From Chitinophaga parva (GTDB lineage Bacteria; Bacteroidota; Bacteroidia; Chitinophagales; Chitinophagaceae), in NCBI RefSeq assembly GCF_003071345.1, contig NZ_QCYK01000001.1:124001-188000 (forward strand): DNA of 64,000 nt, read 5' to 3'. A model generated the notes under the pieces. It was not told where the DNA came from and did no database searches. It saw nothing but the letters and a program-made list of their open reading frames with translations. Both the position numbers and the translations under genes were made by a program. Of this stretch, positions 1 through 9,527 are shown piece after piece (the first letter of the stretch is position 1; every line of letters begins with the position of its first letter).

Positions 1-243
1 AATGCACTCCTCCTTCACGCTTTCCGGCAGGTCTGAATCCGGCAGGAAGCGGAAACCGGCCCTGGTATTGGTAGCATCCAGCACGTAATGGTCTGCCAGC
101 TTATCTCCCCGGCTGGCAAAAAGGTCGGGGTGGCGGGCCTCAATGGCATCCAGGTCCTTTTTGAAAGCATCTATTTTCTCGGAATAACTATGGCCGGCCT
201 CCGGCTCATAGGACGACTGGTTCGGATTTGGGTTCTGGTTCAT
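1..243 (-). CDS. Hypothetical protein, 5' part only (runs off the left edge)
   Basis: The first 81 codons of a minus-strand gene lie in the window and the rest continues beyond base 1. The N-terminus is polar and rich in Asn, Gln and Pro (MNQNPNPNQSSYEPEAG), with no signal peptide. A helical acidic stretch follows (SEKIDAFKKDLDAIEARHPDLF), then a segment ending FRFLPDSDLPESVKEE. I do not recognise the family. An in-frame ATG at 279 would add 12 residues; the ATG at 243 is preferred because the protein then begins directly with the polar stretch, but neither start has a clear ribosome binding site. A terminator for the upstream gene at 298-330 separates the two, so this gene probably has its own promoter, which I could not identify. 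Confidence 0.6.
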   Translation of the reverse strand, partial: MNQNPNPNQSSYEPEAGHSYSEKIDAFKKDLDAIEARHPDLFASRGDKLADHYVLDATNTRAGFRFLPDSDLPESVKEECI

Positions 244-297
244 GGTTGCATGGTTTACTGCGGTGGGTACAGATACCATGCCAGCGGGGCGCAAAAA

Positions 298-330
298 CAA
301 AAAAGGGAGCATCCCCCGGATGCCCCCTTC
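298..330 (-). terminator. Rho-independent terminator of the DUF3857/transglutaminase gene
   Basis: Read on the minus strand this is a GC-rich hairpin (GGGGGCATCC paired with GGATGCTCCC, one mismatch) followed by TTTTTTGTTTTT. It lies about 40 bases after the stop codon of the gene ending at 370. Confidence 0.8.
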
Positions 331-369
331 ACGGGGCGCTTGCCAGCAAACCCCTGGTGTAAACTTCGT

Positions 370-3300
370 TTATTTGAAGGAGATGTATTTCTGCTCCTCG
401 CTCATGATCTTCTGGAAAAAGGCCTTCAGGCCCGGGAAGTCCGCTTCCGCTATTTCCGCCTTACTGTCTGTAATGAAGCTGCGGCTCACCAGCAGCACAC
501 CGGGAGCGGTTTGCGCATAACTGAGCTTGTAGTGCATGCCCTTGAACGTGGTATCCATCCCACCGGGTATCTGGTTAAAGGTTTTACCCTGCTCCAGGTG
601 GATCTCTACCTCATCAGTATAGTTATCTGTATTTTCATAATCCCAGTATTCAAAGGGATAGCGGCGGGCTTCGTTTGTAAAAATACCGGCGGTGGCTACC
701 TGCTCCCGGAACACCGGGTGCACCATGCTGAAATCTCCCACGTTGATCACCTCGTTGCTCACGCGGAACTTCACGCTTTCACGCACACTGTCTGCCAGGC
801 CACCCAGGTTACCGAAGTTGAAGGTTTCCACTTCCACCGGGTTCTTAAACATATTGCTCACCGCGTAGTGCACCTGGTCCTTCCGGGCGGCCTCGTTCCG
901 GTCTGTATACACGGAGCGGATCAGGGAGGCGCGGGCGCCGGTGAAACACAGGTCCTGCATCACTTCCACGTCACTACCGGTTACCTTCACCTGTGAACGC
1001 ACATGGGCAGCTGATTGTGCAAAGCGCCGGGGCTGCAGCAGCGCAATGGCGGCCGGTGGCGTAAAGTTGTACGGAATATTCAACACCTGCGCGCCATACA
1101 CGTTATTGGGCAGTACGTCAAAGGCCTGCATGTTGTTGGTAAGTTCCAGGTAATGATCGGTGTCGTTGAATTTCACCCGCACAATGCAGTGGTTGAATTC
1201 CATGGAAGGCAACTGCATCACGTGGCTGCCGTTGTCTCGCGTGTTCACCAGCACCAGGTTGGCGTCCAGGCCGGCTTTGCGGGCAAAGGCGAGGAACAGG
1301 GTAGACAGGTCCTTGCAATCGCCCAGGCGGGTGGCCAGGGTGCGGGAAGCCCGCTGGGGCACAAAGGCGCTCTGGCGGAAAGACACAGAGCTATAGGCCA
1401 TATTACTTTCAATGTATTCATAGATGCGGCGCGCCTTTACGGAATCAGACAGGTTTGCCACCCCGGCGGGGAATATCTCCCGGAAGGCCTGGGTTACATC
1501 ATAATCATCGCGGCTTTGCAGGCGGGTAAGATCACTGTACCAGCCGGCTATCACATCCCAGGATTTTACGGTAGACACCTGCAGGTTCATCCCCACATCC
1601 GCCAGCGGCGGCATAAAGGGCTGGCTGTGGATCACGGCCATGTTATCGCGGGTCCAGGAGTACAGTTTAAAATTTTCCTGCTGGCTGATGGCGGGCTTCA
1701 GGTCGGGGCCATTCAGCACCTGGTAGTTCAGCTCCTCTCCGTCTGCCACCAGCACATTGTACTGCTGGTGCACTACCGGCGCGGTGGACCCAAAGATGTA
1801 GCTGTCCCAGAACTCGCGGCCCAGGCGGCCAATACCATAACTGCTCACTTTATAACTGTAATAGATCGCATCACCCGGCTCCAGTTTTTCAAACACGATC
1901 TGGTTGCCCTCCACATCGCCGGGGATGCGGGCACCACTGCGTTTCACTACTTCCGCCTTGATAATGTCCAGGTCCTGGTAGGCATCATTGTAGGGCAATG
2001 ACAGCTCCTTCCAGTTGTCAATGGCAGCCTTGTTCTGCAGCACCGCCGCAAAGCTGTTGATACGCTCTGTGGCGCCTTTACCATACAGCACCACGTTATC
2101 CTGGTCAAACAATACGGTGATGGGCTCTGTGCTATCCTGCGGCTGCTTAAAGGCATCCGCTATCACCTTGGTATATTCCAGCGTGGGGAAGTATTTAAAA
2201 ATGTTAGGCTTGCCCTGCAGTTCACGCAGGCGGCGGCGGTACTCGTACTGGCTGGGGTAAATGGCCAATGCCTTCTCGTAATTCTCAATGGCCCTGGCTT
2301 CATTTTTCTGCTGCAGGTAGCAAGTGGCCATGGAACCATATACACTGTGGCTGTAAGGACTGATGCTGTGCTGCAGTTCCAGGTAGTGCATCACGCTGTC
2401 GTACTGGCGTTGCTTGAAAAACACATTGATCAGGTTTTCATAGCTGGCCTTGTTGTAGGGTTCCACCGCGGTCATTTTGCGGAATACCATCAGTGCGCTG
2501 TCTGCCTTGGATTGCTCCAGGTACTCATTGGCCAGGTTGTAAGAGCCGTTGTAGTCATTTGTAAGCGCTACATATTTTCTCAGTACGTCCAGGGCCGCTT
2601 CATTGTCGGAGTATACCTGCTTTTCAATTTTGTACATTATGTTCGTCACTTCCCGGTTTTCCGGGTAGCGCTCGTATGCGCGGCGCAGGGTGTTCACGGT
2701 ACTGTCTATGAGCTGCATACCTGCCAGCAGGCCTACCTTTCGGATATCGGTATACAAGCGTTCGCCCTGCATTTTTTCTGCTGCCAGCAGGGTATCCAGG
2801 GCTTCCTGGTATTGTTTTTCATCTGCAAGGCGCTGGCTCTCCACGATCTTTACCCAGTAATTACCGGGGTCTATCGCTTTAAGGTGTTCCCTTACCTCCG
2901 CCGCTTCCGTGCGGTCTTTGGATTCGCCCAGGCAGGCCGTGTAGTAATTGAGCACCACCGGGTCATCCGGGTATTTGCGGTAGAAGGGGTGCATCACTTC
3001 CTTGGCCTTATCGTATTCCTCGTTGCGCACATACACCTTGGACAGCAGTATGGCATTGGCTACATCATTGGGATTCTTCTTCAATGCATCCTTGAAAAAG
3101 GCCACGGCAAAGTGCGGGATCTCTTCCGGCTGCGTTGTTTGCGTATCCACCGTGTAAGGTTGCACAGCGGTGGTATTTTCCAGGCCGGGTATGGGATCAT
3201 GGCGGTCGTTTATAAAACGGATAATGAAGTTAGCCCGGTCAGATCCGGACGTAAAGCCGGTCTGCACCAGCACACGGTTGTAGCCGGCGTTCAGGTGCAC

Positions 3301-4131
3301 CGGCACCACGTGCCGGTCCAGTTCCGTGAGTGCTTCTTCCGCATGCGATATGAGCAGGCGGTCATTCACCCATACTTTAAAGGAGCCGGCGCCTCCCAGC
3401 GCCAGCAGGGCATCTGTAGCAGCGGGGGCCTTTACAAACGACTGGGAATAGCCAATGCCGGTGCCGGTCACCGCGGGGAAGTACTGGCCCACAAAGGCCC
3501 AGCCTTCATTGGTGGGGATGGGTGGCACAAACCAGTCGGCCATGGTGTTATTGTAAATGGTAAAACCCTTGCCGGTCTTCGGTTCGTGCAGCGGGCCAAA
3601 GTCCTTGTCAAAACCGCTGCCGGAGGTGTTGTCAAACGGGCCTACATGGGCCCAGTTCTCCACGGCGCCCATGGCCCGGAAGTGCGCCGGCGTTTGGGCC
3701 ACTTCGTTCAGGTCGTACAGGTGCTTGCCGTAAAAATAGTGGCCGGCCGCCCGCAGCGAGCCATCCATGGCCGGGTCTTTCAGTACCTGGTTCAGGTTAT
3801 CCAGCTGGTAACCTTTTTTTCCACCATAGTCGCCCAGCAGGGCTTCCGAAAACCAGAATGCGTACCAGTAAGGGGATGGTTTGGAAAAGGTGGTCACCGG
3901 GTTGTGCAGGCGCAGGGCCACGTCTTCGGGGTAGCCTTCATACATTTCCAGCAGCAGCAGGGAGGCCAGCGCATTATCATGCGTGGCGGGCGCTTTCATG
4001 GCCCTGGCCAGGCATTCGCGCGCATGGGGGATGTCATTTTTGTGGATGTACTCCCAGGCCTTTTCATAATCACCTGCACGGAGAGATAGGGATGCGCATA
4101 AGGTCAGGACAATCAGGGTACTTCGTTTCAT
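370..4131 (-). CDS. Secreted TPR protein with DUF3857 and transglutaminase-like domains
   Basis: About 1253 residues. The start at 4131 is chosen over one 45 bases upstream because it gives a clean signal peptide (MKRSTLIVLTLCASLSLRAG). In order I see a helical N-terminal part, a beta-sandwich-like segment around residues 240-320 (GGAGSFKVWVNDRLL), a long TPR stretch at about 340-650, a DUF3857-like region, and a transglutaminase-like core with Cys939 (GDCKD) and His981 (FNHCIV). Where an Asp normally completes the triad the sequence reads LELT, so the third residue may be Glu. DUF3857/transglutaminase proteins are common in Bacteroidota envelopes; their substrates are generally unknown. It is probably periplasmic or on the outer membrane. 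Followed by its own terminator, so likely monocistronic. Confidence 0.85.
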   Translation of the reverse strand: MKRSTLIVLTLCASLSLRAGDYEKAWEYIHKNDIPHARECLARAMKAPATHDNALASLLLLEMYEGYPEDVALRLHNPVTTFSKPSPYWYAFWFSEALLGDYGGKKGYQLDNLNQVLKDPAMDGSLRAAGHYFYGKHLYDLNEVAQTPAHFRAMGAVENWAHVGPFDNTSGSGFDKDFGPLHEPKTGKGFTIYNNTMADWFVPPIPTNEGWAFVGQYFPAVTGTGIGYSQSFVKAPAATDALLALGGAGSFKVWVNDRLLISHAEEALTELDRHVVPVHLNAGYNRVLVQTGFTSGSDRANFIIRFINDRHDPIPGLENTTAVQPYTVDTQTTQPEEIPHFAVAFFKDALKKNPNDVANAILLSKVYVRNEEYDKAKEVMHPFYRKYPDDPVVLNYYTACLGESKDRTEAAEVREHLKAIDPGNYWVKIVESQRLADEKQYQEALDTLLAAEKMQGERLYTDIRKVGLLAGMQLIDSTVNTLRRAYERYPENREVTNIMYKIEKQVYSDNEAALDVLRKYVALTNDYNGSYNLANEYLEQSKADSALMVFRKMTAVEPYNKASYENLINVFFKQRQYDSVMHYLELQHSISPYSHSVYGSMATCYLQQKNEARAIENYEKALAIYPSQYEYRRRLRELQGKPNIFKYFPTLEYTKVIADAFKQPQDSTEPITVLFDQDNVVLYGKGATERINSFAAVLQNKAAIDNWKELSLPYNDAYQDLDIIKAEVVKRSGARIPGDVEGNQIVFEKLEPGDAIYYSYKVSSYGIGRLGREFWDSYIFGSTAPVVHQQYNVLVADGEELNYQVLNGPDLKPAISQQENFKLYSWTRDNMAVIHSQPFMPPLADVGMNLQVSTVKSWDVIAGWYSDLTRLQSRDDYDVTQAFREIFPAGVANLSDSVKARRIYEYIESNMAYSSVSFRQSAFVPQRASRTLATRLGDCKDLSTLFLAFARKAGLDANLVLVNTRDNGSHVMQLPSMEFNHCIVRVKFNDTDHYLELTNNMQAFDVLPNNVYGAQVLNIPYNFTPPAAIALLQPRRFAQSAAHVRSQVKVTGSDVEVMQDLCFTGARASLIRSVYTDRNEAARKDQVHYAVSNMFKNPVEVETFNFGNLGGLADSVRESVKFRVSNEVINVGDFSMVHPVFREQVATAGIFTNEARRYPFEYWDYENTDNYTDEVEIHLEQGKTFNQIPGGMDTTFKGMHYKLSYAQTAPGVLLVSRSFITDSKAEIAEADFPGLKAFFQKIMSEEQKYISFK

Positions 4132-4211
4132 AAGGGTTCGGGCATTAAAACAGTATGGCGCACAAGTTATATACATTTTTTTGACATATATAGTTAATTT
4201 CCTGCACTAAC

Positions 4212-4248
4212 ACAAAAATCCCCGCCCATGCAGAAGCCGGGCGGGGAT
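4212..4248 (-). terminator. Terminator of the ABC exporter gene
   Basis: ATCCCCGCCC (4218-4227) pairs perfectly with GGGCGGGGAT (4239-4248). On the minus strand the hairpin is followed by TTTTTG. It lies just after the stop codon at 4271. Confidence 0.85.
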
Positions 4249-4270
4249 GCGTTATTGGAAAATAAGATGG

Positions 4271-6031
4271 CTATACGCTGGCCTTCTTAAACTGCATGCT
4301 GTGCAGCTTAAAGTAGAACCCTTCTTTTTTGAGCAATTCCTCGTGGGTGCCTATCTCCTTGATCTCGCCCTTGTCCAGCACAATGATCTTGTCAGCTTTG
4401 CTGATGGTAGACAGGCGGTGGGCAATAACGATGGCCGTACGGTCGGAGATCAGCTTATCAATGGCGTGCTGGATCAGCATTTCAGACTCGGTGTCTACAG
4501 AGGAGGTGGCCTCATCCAGCACCAGGATAGCGGGGTTGTAAAGCAGGGCGCGCACAAAGGAAATGAGCTGGCGCTGCCCCAGGGACAGGGTGCTGCCGCG
4601 CTCCATCACTGCATAGTCAAAGCCGCCCGGCAGTTCGGAAATAAATTCGTACATGCCGATCATCTTGGTGGCGGCTTCCACCTGCTCCCGCGTAATGTTG
4701 GGATTGCGCAGGGTCATGTTCTCATAAATGGAGCCGGCAAACAGGAACACGTCCTGCAGCACCACTCCTATCCTGCTGCGCACAGAGGCCAGCTTGTAAT
4801 CGCGGATATCTACCCCATCCAGCAAAATGCGGCCCTGCTGGATATCATACAGCCGGTTCAGGATACTGATAATGGTGGTTTTGCCGGAACCGGTATGCCC
4901 CACAATGGCCACGGTATCGCCGGGCTTCACATCAAAATTGATATTCCGCAGTACGTAGTCATTGTCCTTGTAAGCAAAGGAAACATTGTCAAACGTGATG
5001 GCGCCTTTGAGGTTTGCCGCGCTTTTGGTGCCGTGGTCCGGCAGGTATTCGTCACTGTCCAGCAGCTTAAATACGCGCTCACAGGCCACCATGCCCATTT
5101 GCAGGGTATTGAACTTATCCGCCAGCACCCGCAGGGGACGGAAGAGCATGTTCAGGTACATGATAAACGCGATCATTACCCCTTGTGTTACCTGGTAGTT
5201 GAGCACCTGGTTAGCCCCATACCACACCATGAGGCCCAGGGAAATGGCCAGGATAATTTCCACCACGGGAAAAAACACGGAGTATGCGAAAATAGCGTCC
5301 ACGTTGGCTTTGCGGTGTTCCTTATTGATCTTTTTAAACTTGGCAGATTCCCTTTTCTCTCCTGAAAATGCCTGCACTACCACCATGCCGGTAATATGTT
5401 CCTGCACAAACGCATTGAGCGCGGCCACCGCGTTGCGCACCTGGTAAAAAGACTTGTTCACACTTTCCTTGAAAAGATACGTGGCCAGGATGAGCACGGG
5501 GAAAGGCGAAAGGCTTACCAGTGTAAGGCGCCAGTCCTGGAAGAACATCATGGCCAGGATGGCCACGATCATCAGCACATCTGCAATGATGGAGATCAGC
5601 CCTTCGGAAAAAATATCGTTGATGGCCTCAATATCGTTGATGGTACGGGTAGTAAGGGTACCAATGGGTGTTTTATCAAAAAAGGCCAGGTTCAGGTGGC
5701 TCACTTTTTTATACACCGCCAGGCGCAGATCCTTTACCACGCTTTGTCCCAGCCAGTTGGTGAGATAGGTGAAAAGAAAACGCATGGCCGTTTCCACCAG
5801 CAGCATACCCACTTGGATGAGGCTTATGTTGATGAGCGCCTGGATCCAGTTGTTAGCAATGTATTTATCTACTGTGAGCTGTATGAGGTATGGCCGCACC
5901 GGCGAGATCAGCGCCAGCAGCACGGTCATCACCATAGACCAGTAGAACGAGCGCCGGTAAGGCCCGGCAAACGTGAACAACCGCCGCAGCAGGCTGAAAT
6001 CAAAGACTTTCTTAACCTTTATATTTTCCAA
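4271..6031 (-). CDS. ABC exporter, fused transmembrane and ATPase domains (MsbA/MDR type)
   Basis: 586 residues, the usual size for a half-transporter that works as a dimer. The first ~320 residues form a six-helix exporter membrane domain beginning near YRRSFYWSMVMTVLLALISP. The C-terminal ATPase has Walker A (GHTGSGKTT), the signature LSLGQRQ, Walker B (ILVLDEATSSVD) and the switch histidine (AHRLS). Such proteins export lipids, peptides or drugs from the inner membrane; the substrate cannot be told from sequence. Its own terminator follows, and the next gene upstream is 230 bases away, so it is likely transcribed alone, possibly from the -7 element at 6193-6200. Confidence 0.93.
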   Translation of the reverse strand: MENIKVKKVFDFSLLRRLFTFAGPYRRSFYWSMVMTVLLALISPVRPYLIQLTVDKYIANNWIQALINISLIQVGMLLVETAMRFLFTYLTNWLGQSVVKDLRLAVYKKVSHLNLAFFDKTPIGTLTTRTINDIEAINDIFSEGLISIIADVLMIVAILAMMFFQDWRLTLVSLSPFPVLILATYLFKESVNKSFYQVRNAVAALNAFVQEHITGMVVVQAFSGEKRESAKFKKINKEHRKANVDAIFAYSVFFPVVEIILAISLGLMVWYGANQVLNYQVTQGVMIAFIMYLNMLFRPLRVLADKFNTLQMGMVACERVFKLLDSDEYLPDHGTKSAANLKGAITFDNVSFAYKDNDYVLRNINFDVKPGDTVAIVGHTGSGKTTIISILNRLYDIQQGRILLDGVDIRDYKLASVRSRIGVVLQDVFLFAGSIYENMTLRNPNITREQVEAATKMIGMYEFISELPGGFDYAVMERGSTLSLGQRQLISFVRALLYNPAILVLDEATSSVDTESEMLIQHAIDKLISDRTAIVIAHRLSTISKADKIIVLDKGEIKEIGTHEELLKKEGFYFKLHSMQFKKASV

Positions 6032-6036
6032 GTGGT

Positions 6037-6097
6037 TAGGTTGTTAGATGATCAAATTGCCAGATTGCCGGATTGATAACTGGCCGGAAGAATGAAA
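6037..6097. repeat. Short degenerate direct repeats (RATTGCC-like) upstream of the ABC exporter
   Basis: About three 8-bp units of the form (A/G)(A/G)ATTGCC run in tandem near 6052-6078, preceded by GGTTGTTAGAT. A partly matching inverted copy (AGGTTGTTGGAT read on the minus strand) is found near 6235-6255, so the intergenic space may have inverted arms. Much weaker than the heptamer arrays elsewhere in the window. Confidence 0.35.
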
Positions 6098-6192
6098 AAT
6101 TGATTATTCAATTGTAAAATGCCGGGTTATCAAAAAGCAAATGCCGGGCAGCAAAACGGCAACTTTTGTTTGTTGCGGTTTTAACTACCCGG

Positions 6193-6200
6193 CAAATTTA
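6193..6200 (-). promoter_or_regulatory. Bacteroidota -7 element (TAAATTTG) upstream of the ABC exporter
   Basis: The minus strand reads TAAATTTG, a full match to TAnnTTTG. No good TTTG is seen at the -33 spacing. It would give a leader of about 155 bases. Confidence 0.35.
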
Positions 6201-6263
6201 CGACTTATCAGCCCACCAATTTTTGTCAATTCATTTTATCCAACAACCTGACAAATTAATGTG

Positions 6264-8459
6264 CTACTTGTTCTCTTTCATGATCTGGGTGTAGGCCTTG
6301 ATAAAAATAGCACCCAGGTTCTTGTGGGGCGGCACGTAGTCGTTGAACAGGTCGCGGCTGGTGGCATCCCCGGCAAAGCGTTTGGAAAGGTTGGCCCACA
6401 TGGCTACCCAGTCTATGCGTTTGCCCTGGCGCACATCTTCTTCCAGGTTGCGCAGGATGGGCTCATTCACGCGGCGGGTACCCACCTGTTTGGAGGAAAT
6501 AATGTGAGCTTCCGGTGCCTTGTTCAGTACCGTGGCCAGGTTGTGATAGCCCCCGCAGGAGCCCAGTACCACGATCTTGGCAGAGCTTTGCAGGTTATCC
6601 ATCGTGGTGTTCACATGGTAGCTGTGGCCACGGTGGATGAAGATGGTAGGGTGAATATCTTTTTCATCCAGGAAATCACTCAGTTTCTGGATGGCTTCCT
6701 TATCCCCCGGTTCGTCTATAGGCAGGTTGGCGTAAATGGTCACCGGCTGGCCTTTCAGCGAGGTGATGGTGGCCCAGCTGGCATTCTTGACAATGCGCCA
6801 GTCGCCGGCAGGGAAGTTGGTCATGAAGCTGGCAAAACTTTCCTGGCCGTCTTTATCGCCATAGAAAAATACCTGTTCGTATACCCGGCCACTGTCGTTC
6901 TGCAGGGTGTTGAAGTTTACATAATTAATGGGGGGCAACTGGAACTTCGCAGCCATATCTGTGGCTTTGGAAGAGTCATTGCCGGCGCCGGCCTCCGTTT
7001 CAAACAGGCTGCTCAGCAGGGAGTAGATCACCGTGCCGCGGCGGTCCTTTTTCTTGCTCACAAAAGCGTAGTTCTTCTGCACTTCGCTGCGCAGGAAATC
7101 CAGCAGCTTGGGATCGCGGATGCTGCCAAAAGAATTGGCCACGTCCACGGCATCTTCCAGGTCTTCCGTCTTTTCCAGGTTGCTCACAAATTTCTTCATG
7201 AGGTAGTTGGCATTTTCCGGTTCCATGGATTTCAGGAAGTTATCCAGGGTATTAAAACCGGCCGCCATGGCCAGGAATTTCTTGAAGTGGTCAAAGCCTA
7301 CCAGCATCAGCAGGCTGTCTCCGCGGGGAGGCTTCATACGGGCCATCATCTGGTCGTACAGGCCGGCCCCGTTATGATTGGTGTAGCTGGAGGTGTAGAG
7401 CTCTTCCTGGCCGTTTACGATCAGGTAGTACAGCTCTTGCGGTGTAAAATCTTTTACAATGCGGAACCGTACGGGGGGCTGCTCTTCGTGCAGGTCGTCC
7501 ACCTCGCGGATGTAAAGCAGGGATTTTGCCTGCAGGTTTTCCTGCATGGCTTTGAGGCCTATGGGCGTTTCGCCGGACAGCTTACGGTTCTGCAGTTTGA
7601 TGGTGGATTTTACCATCTGCTTGTAATAGCTGTCGTCATTGGCCACTATTTTTTCCAGGCTGGCAATGGTGGTACTGCCATCCAGCAGCTCGTCAATGAA
7701 GGGCAGGATGCGGGTGCTCTGCTCACTGCGGCCTATCTGCACGATCTGTTGTACAATAGGGTCAGGATTCTTGCGGATGGCTGCGGCGGTGGGGGTGTAA
7801 GAAGTGGCATAGGTAAGCACCTGGTTGGGGTACTTACGGGCCACGGCCGCTACCACGCTGTCTGTTACCGGGTACTCCAGGTATTGGGGCACATCGGCCA
7901 TGATGGTTTCCAGGTGGTTAAAGGCATACTTGGCAAAGAGGATGCCCTTGGCGTCTTTAAAACCGGGATTGCCGGAGAAAGGCTGCAGCACAATATTGGC
8001 CGTCTCGTAGGTGAGGCCATCCAGCAGGGGGGCCACACTCTGGCCTTGTATATCGGCCTGCATCATCTGCTGGAACACTCTGATCATGTCCGGCGCGTCT
8101 GCGGCTTCAATCTTATGATAAGAGCGGTTTTGATTGTAGAGGTGCAATACCTGGTTGATCGCGGTCAGGTATTTCATTTTAAGACGATGGTCCAGTGCGG
8201 AGTCCAGTTCTATCTGGTCCTGCATTTTGTCTACCTGGGTGATCAGGGCGTTTGTCACTTCCAGGTTGATAGTGGCATCCTCTCCCACGGAAACAGTGTT
8301 ATCCTGTTTACCGTCAAACTTATCGGCGGCCACCTGTTCCCGGTCAATGCTTTCGTGGATCCCTTGCCTGCCTATTGGTATCTGGGGGCGTGCTTGCTGC
8401 GCAAAGAGCTGGCTGCCGGGAGCGGCGGCCAGTAGAACGACCATAAAAAATTTCCTCAT
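6264..8459 (-). CDS. Secreted protein of unknown function with a cryptic caspase/separase-like His-Cys pair
   Basis: 731 residues from the start at 8459, chosen because it gives a signal peptide (MRKFFMVVLLAAAPGSQLFAQ); an in-frame ATG at 8489 only adds ten polar residues. The body looks largely helical and I recognise no family in it. Near the C-terminus a hydrophobic strand runs into a histidine cluster (TIFIHRGHSYHV; His609 and His612), then a second strand runs into a cysteine (KIVVLGSCGGYHN; Cys635). That is the layout of clan CD cysteine peptidases, which include caspases, gingipains, separase and CHAT domains: hydrophobic strand then His, hydrophobic strand then small-small-Cys-Gly. 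The 26-residue His609-to-Cys635 spacing is close to that of separases. Peptidase activity is inference. It stands alone between intergenic spacers. Confidence 0.75.
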   Translation of the reverse strand: MRKFFMVVLLAAAPGSQLFAQQARPQIPIGRQGIHESIDREQVAADKFDGKQDNTVSVGEDATINLEVTNALITQVDKMQDQIELDSALDHRLKMKYLTAINQVLHLYNQNRSYHKIEAADAPDMIRVFQQMMQADIQGQSVAPLLDGLTYETANIVLQPFSGNPGFKDAKGILFAKYAFNHLETIMADVPQYLEYPVTDSVVAAVARKYPNQVLTYATSYTPTAAAIRKNPDPIVQQIVQIGRSEQSTRILPFIDELLDGSTTIASLEKIVANDDSYYKQMVKSTIKLQNRKLSGETPIGLKAMQENLQAKSLLYIREVDDLHEEQPPVRFRIVKDFTPQELYYLIVNGQEELYTSSYTNHNGAGLYDQMMARMKPPRGDSLLMLVGFDHFKKFLAMAAGFNTLDNFLKSMEPENANYLMKKFVSNLEKTEDLEDAVDVANSFGSIRDPKLLDFLRSEVQKNYAFVSKKKDRRGTVIYSLLSSLFETEAGAGNDSSKATDMAAKFQLPPINYVNFNTLQNDSGRVYEQVFFYGDKDGQESFASFMTNFPAGDWRIVKNASWATITSLKGQPVTIYANLPIDEPGDKEAIQKLSDFLDEKDIHPTIFIHRGHSYHVNTTMDNLQSSAKIVVLGSCGGYHNLATVLNKAPEAHIISSKQVGTRRVNEPILRNLEEDVRQGKRIDWVAMWANLSKRFAGDATSRDLFNDYVPPHKNLGAIFIKAYTQIMKENK

Positions 8460-8491
8460 GAATGAATTAGTTGTACGTTGACTATACATTG

Positions 8492-8499
8492 CAAATTTA
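8492..8499 (-). promoter_or_regulatory. Bacteroidota -7 element (TAAATTTG) upstream of the 731-residue secreted protein
   Basis: A full match to TAnnTTTG on the minus strand, 33 bases before the chosen ATG at 8459. It lies upstream of the alternative ATG at 8489 by only a few bases, which favours the 8459 start. Confidence 0.45.
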
Positions 8500-8658
8500 C
8501 TACCAAATTGGCAATTTTACCCTATGCATGCGCCTGCTAATAGCTTTAAAAAATGGATAACAGGCAGTTTCATATAACAGATTTAATCAATGATATGTTC
8601 ATTTTCAGTGCGCCGGGTGGGTGCATTTTTCGCTACATTCGTGGGGTCTGAAATTATT

Positions 8659-9351
8659 ATGCAAACATTTACGAGCGATTTATCAGGAAAGACCTATCCC
8701 CTGGATGAGCGGGTGCCGGCCAAGGCCCTGCGGGCGTCTATCATGAGCCTTATCCAGGCGGAGCATCCCGCATTCTCCGACCAGCACTGCCTGGCCATGC
8801 CGGAATTACAACGGTACCGCCAGAAGTATTATGAAAAGCTGATCCGCCGGGAGGTGCAAACCCTTACGGACCTGGAGCGCCAGGTACTGGAAAAGCTGCG
8901 CCTGCATGAGAATGTAGCCCAGCAAGACCCTACAGACACCATGCCCCTGACACCCGGGCAGCGCCTGGCTGACAAGATCGCCGACTTTGGGGGCAGCTGG
9001 ACCTTCATTGGCTGGTTTGGAGGCATTATCGTGGTCTGGATGGCCATAAATGTGTTCCTGCTCTCCAGCAAGGCCTTTGACCCCTACCCTTTCATCCTCC
9101 TGAACCTGGTGCTTTCCTGCCTGGCCGCCCTGCAGGCGCCCGTGATCATGATGAGCCAGAACCGCCAGGAGGAAAAGGACCGGGTGCGGGCCCGGAACGA
9201 TTACATGGTAAACCTGAAATCCGAAATGGAGATCCGCATCATCCATGAAAAACTGGACCACCTGCTTATCAACCAGCAACAGGATATGATGGAATTGCAG
9301 CAGATCCAGATCAGTATGATGAATGATATACTGGAGGCGGTGAAGAAGTGA
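8659..9351 (+). CDS. DUF1003 domain membrane protein
   Basis: 230 residues from the ATG at 8659; an upstream in-frame ATG at 8590 adds a poorly conserved leader. The central region carries the DUF1003 hallmark (LADKIADFGGSWTFIGWFGG) followed by two membrane helices (IIVVWMAINVFLL and PFILLNLVLSCLAALQAPVI), then MSQNRQEEKDR and a helical cytosolic tail. DUF1003 proteins are small inner-membrane proteins of unknown role. The gene is followed by a heptamer array (9356-9576), not by a classical terminator, before the response regulator gene. Confidence 0.88.
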   Translation: MQTFTSDLSGKTYPLDERVPAKALRASIMSLIQAEHPAFSDQHCLAMPELQRYRQKYYEKLIRREVQTLTDLERQVLEKLRLHENVAQQDPTDTMPLTPGQRLADKIADFGGSWTFIGWFGGIIVVWMAINVFLLSSKAFDPYPFILLNLVLSCLAALQAPVIMMSQNRQEEKDRVRARNDYMVNLKSEMEIRIIHEKLDHLLINQQQDMMELQQIQISMMNDILEAVKK

Positions 9352-9355
9352 GCAA

Positions 9356-9390
9356 TTGTACAACGTACAGCGTGCAGCGTACAACGTACC
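9356..9390 (+). repeat. Heptamer array, left arm of copy D ([AG]CGTACA units)
   Basis: Five consecutive 7-base units: TTGTACA, ACGTACA, GCGTGCA, GCGTACA, ACGTACC. It begins four bases after the DUF1003 stop codon. The right arm at 9528-9576 carries the same units in reverse complement. Confidence 0.85.
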
Positions 9391-9527
9391 ATTTCCATTT
9401 GTGACGGCCCGGGCAAGGAGGGAGCTGATCAGTTTGCAGGCGGGCCAGGCCATGGAACGCGGGCTTTCCTCCTGGGATTCAAAGCTTCATAAACCGGCCA
9501 TCATGGGTATTTTCGGCTTGCCGTCCA

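Noticed and set aside
6261..8435. A 724-codon plus-strand open frame opposite the secreted His-Cys protein
   Set aside because: It is an antisense shadow produced by GC-biased codon positions of the real minus-strand gene. Its composition (His, Gln, Val rich) is typical of such shadows and there is no signal peptide or domain.
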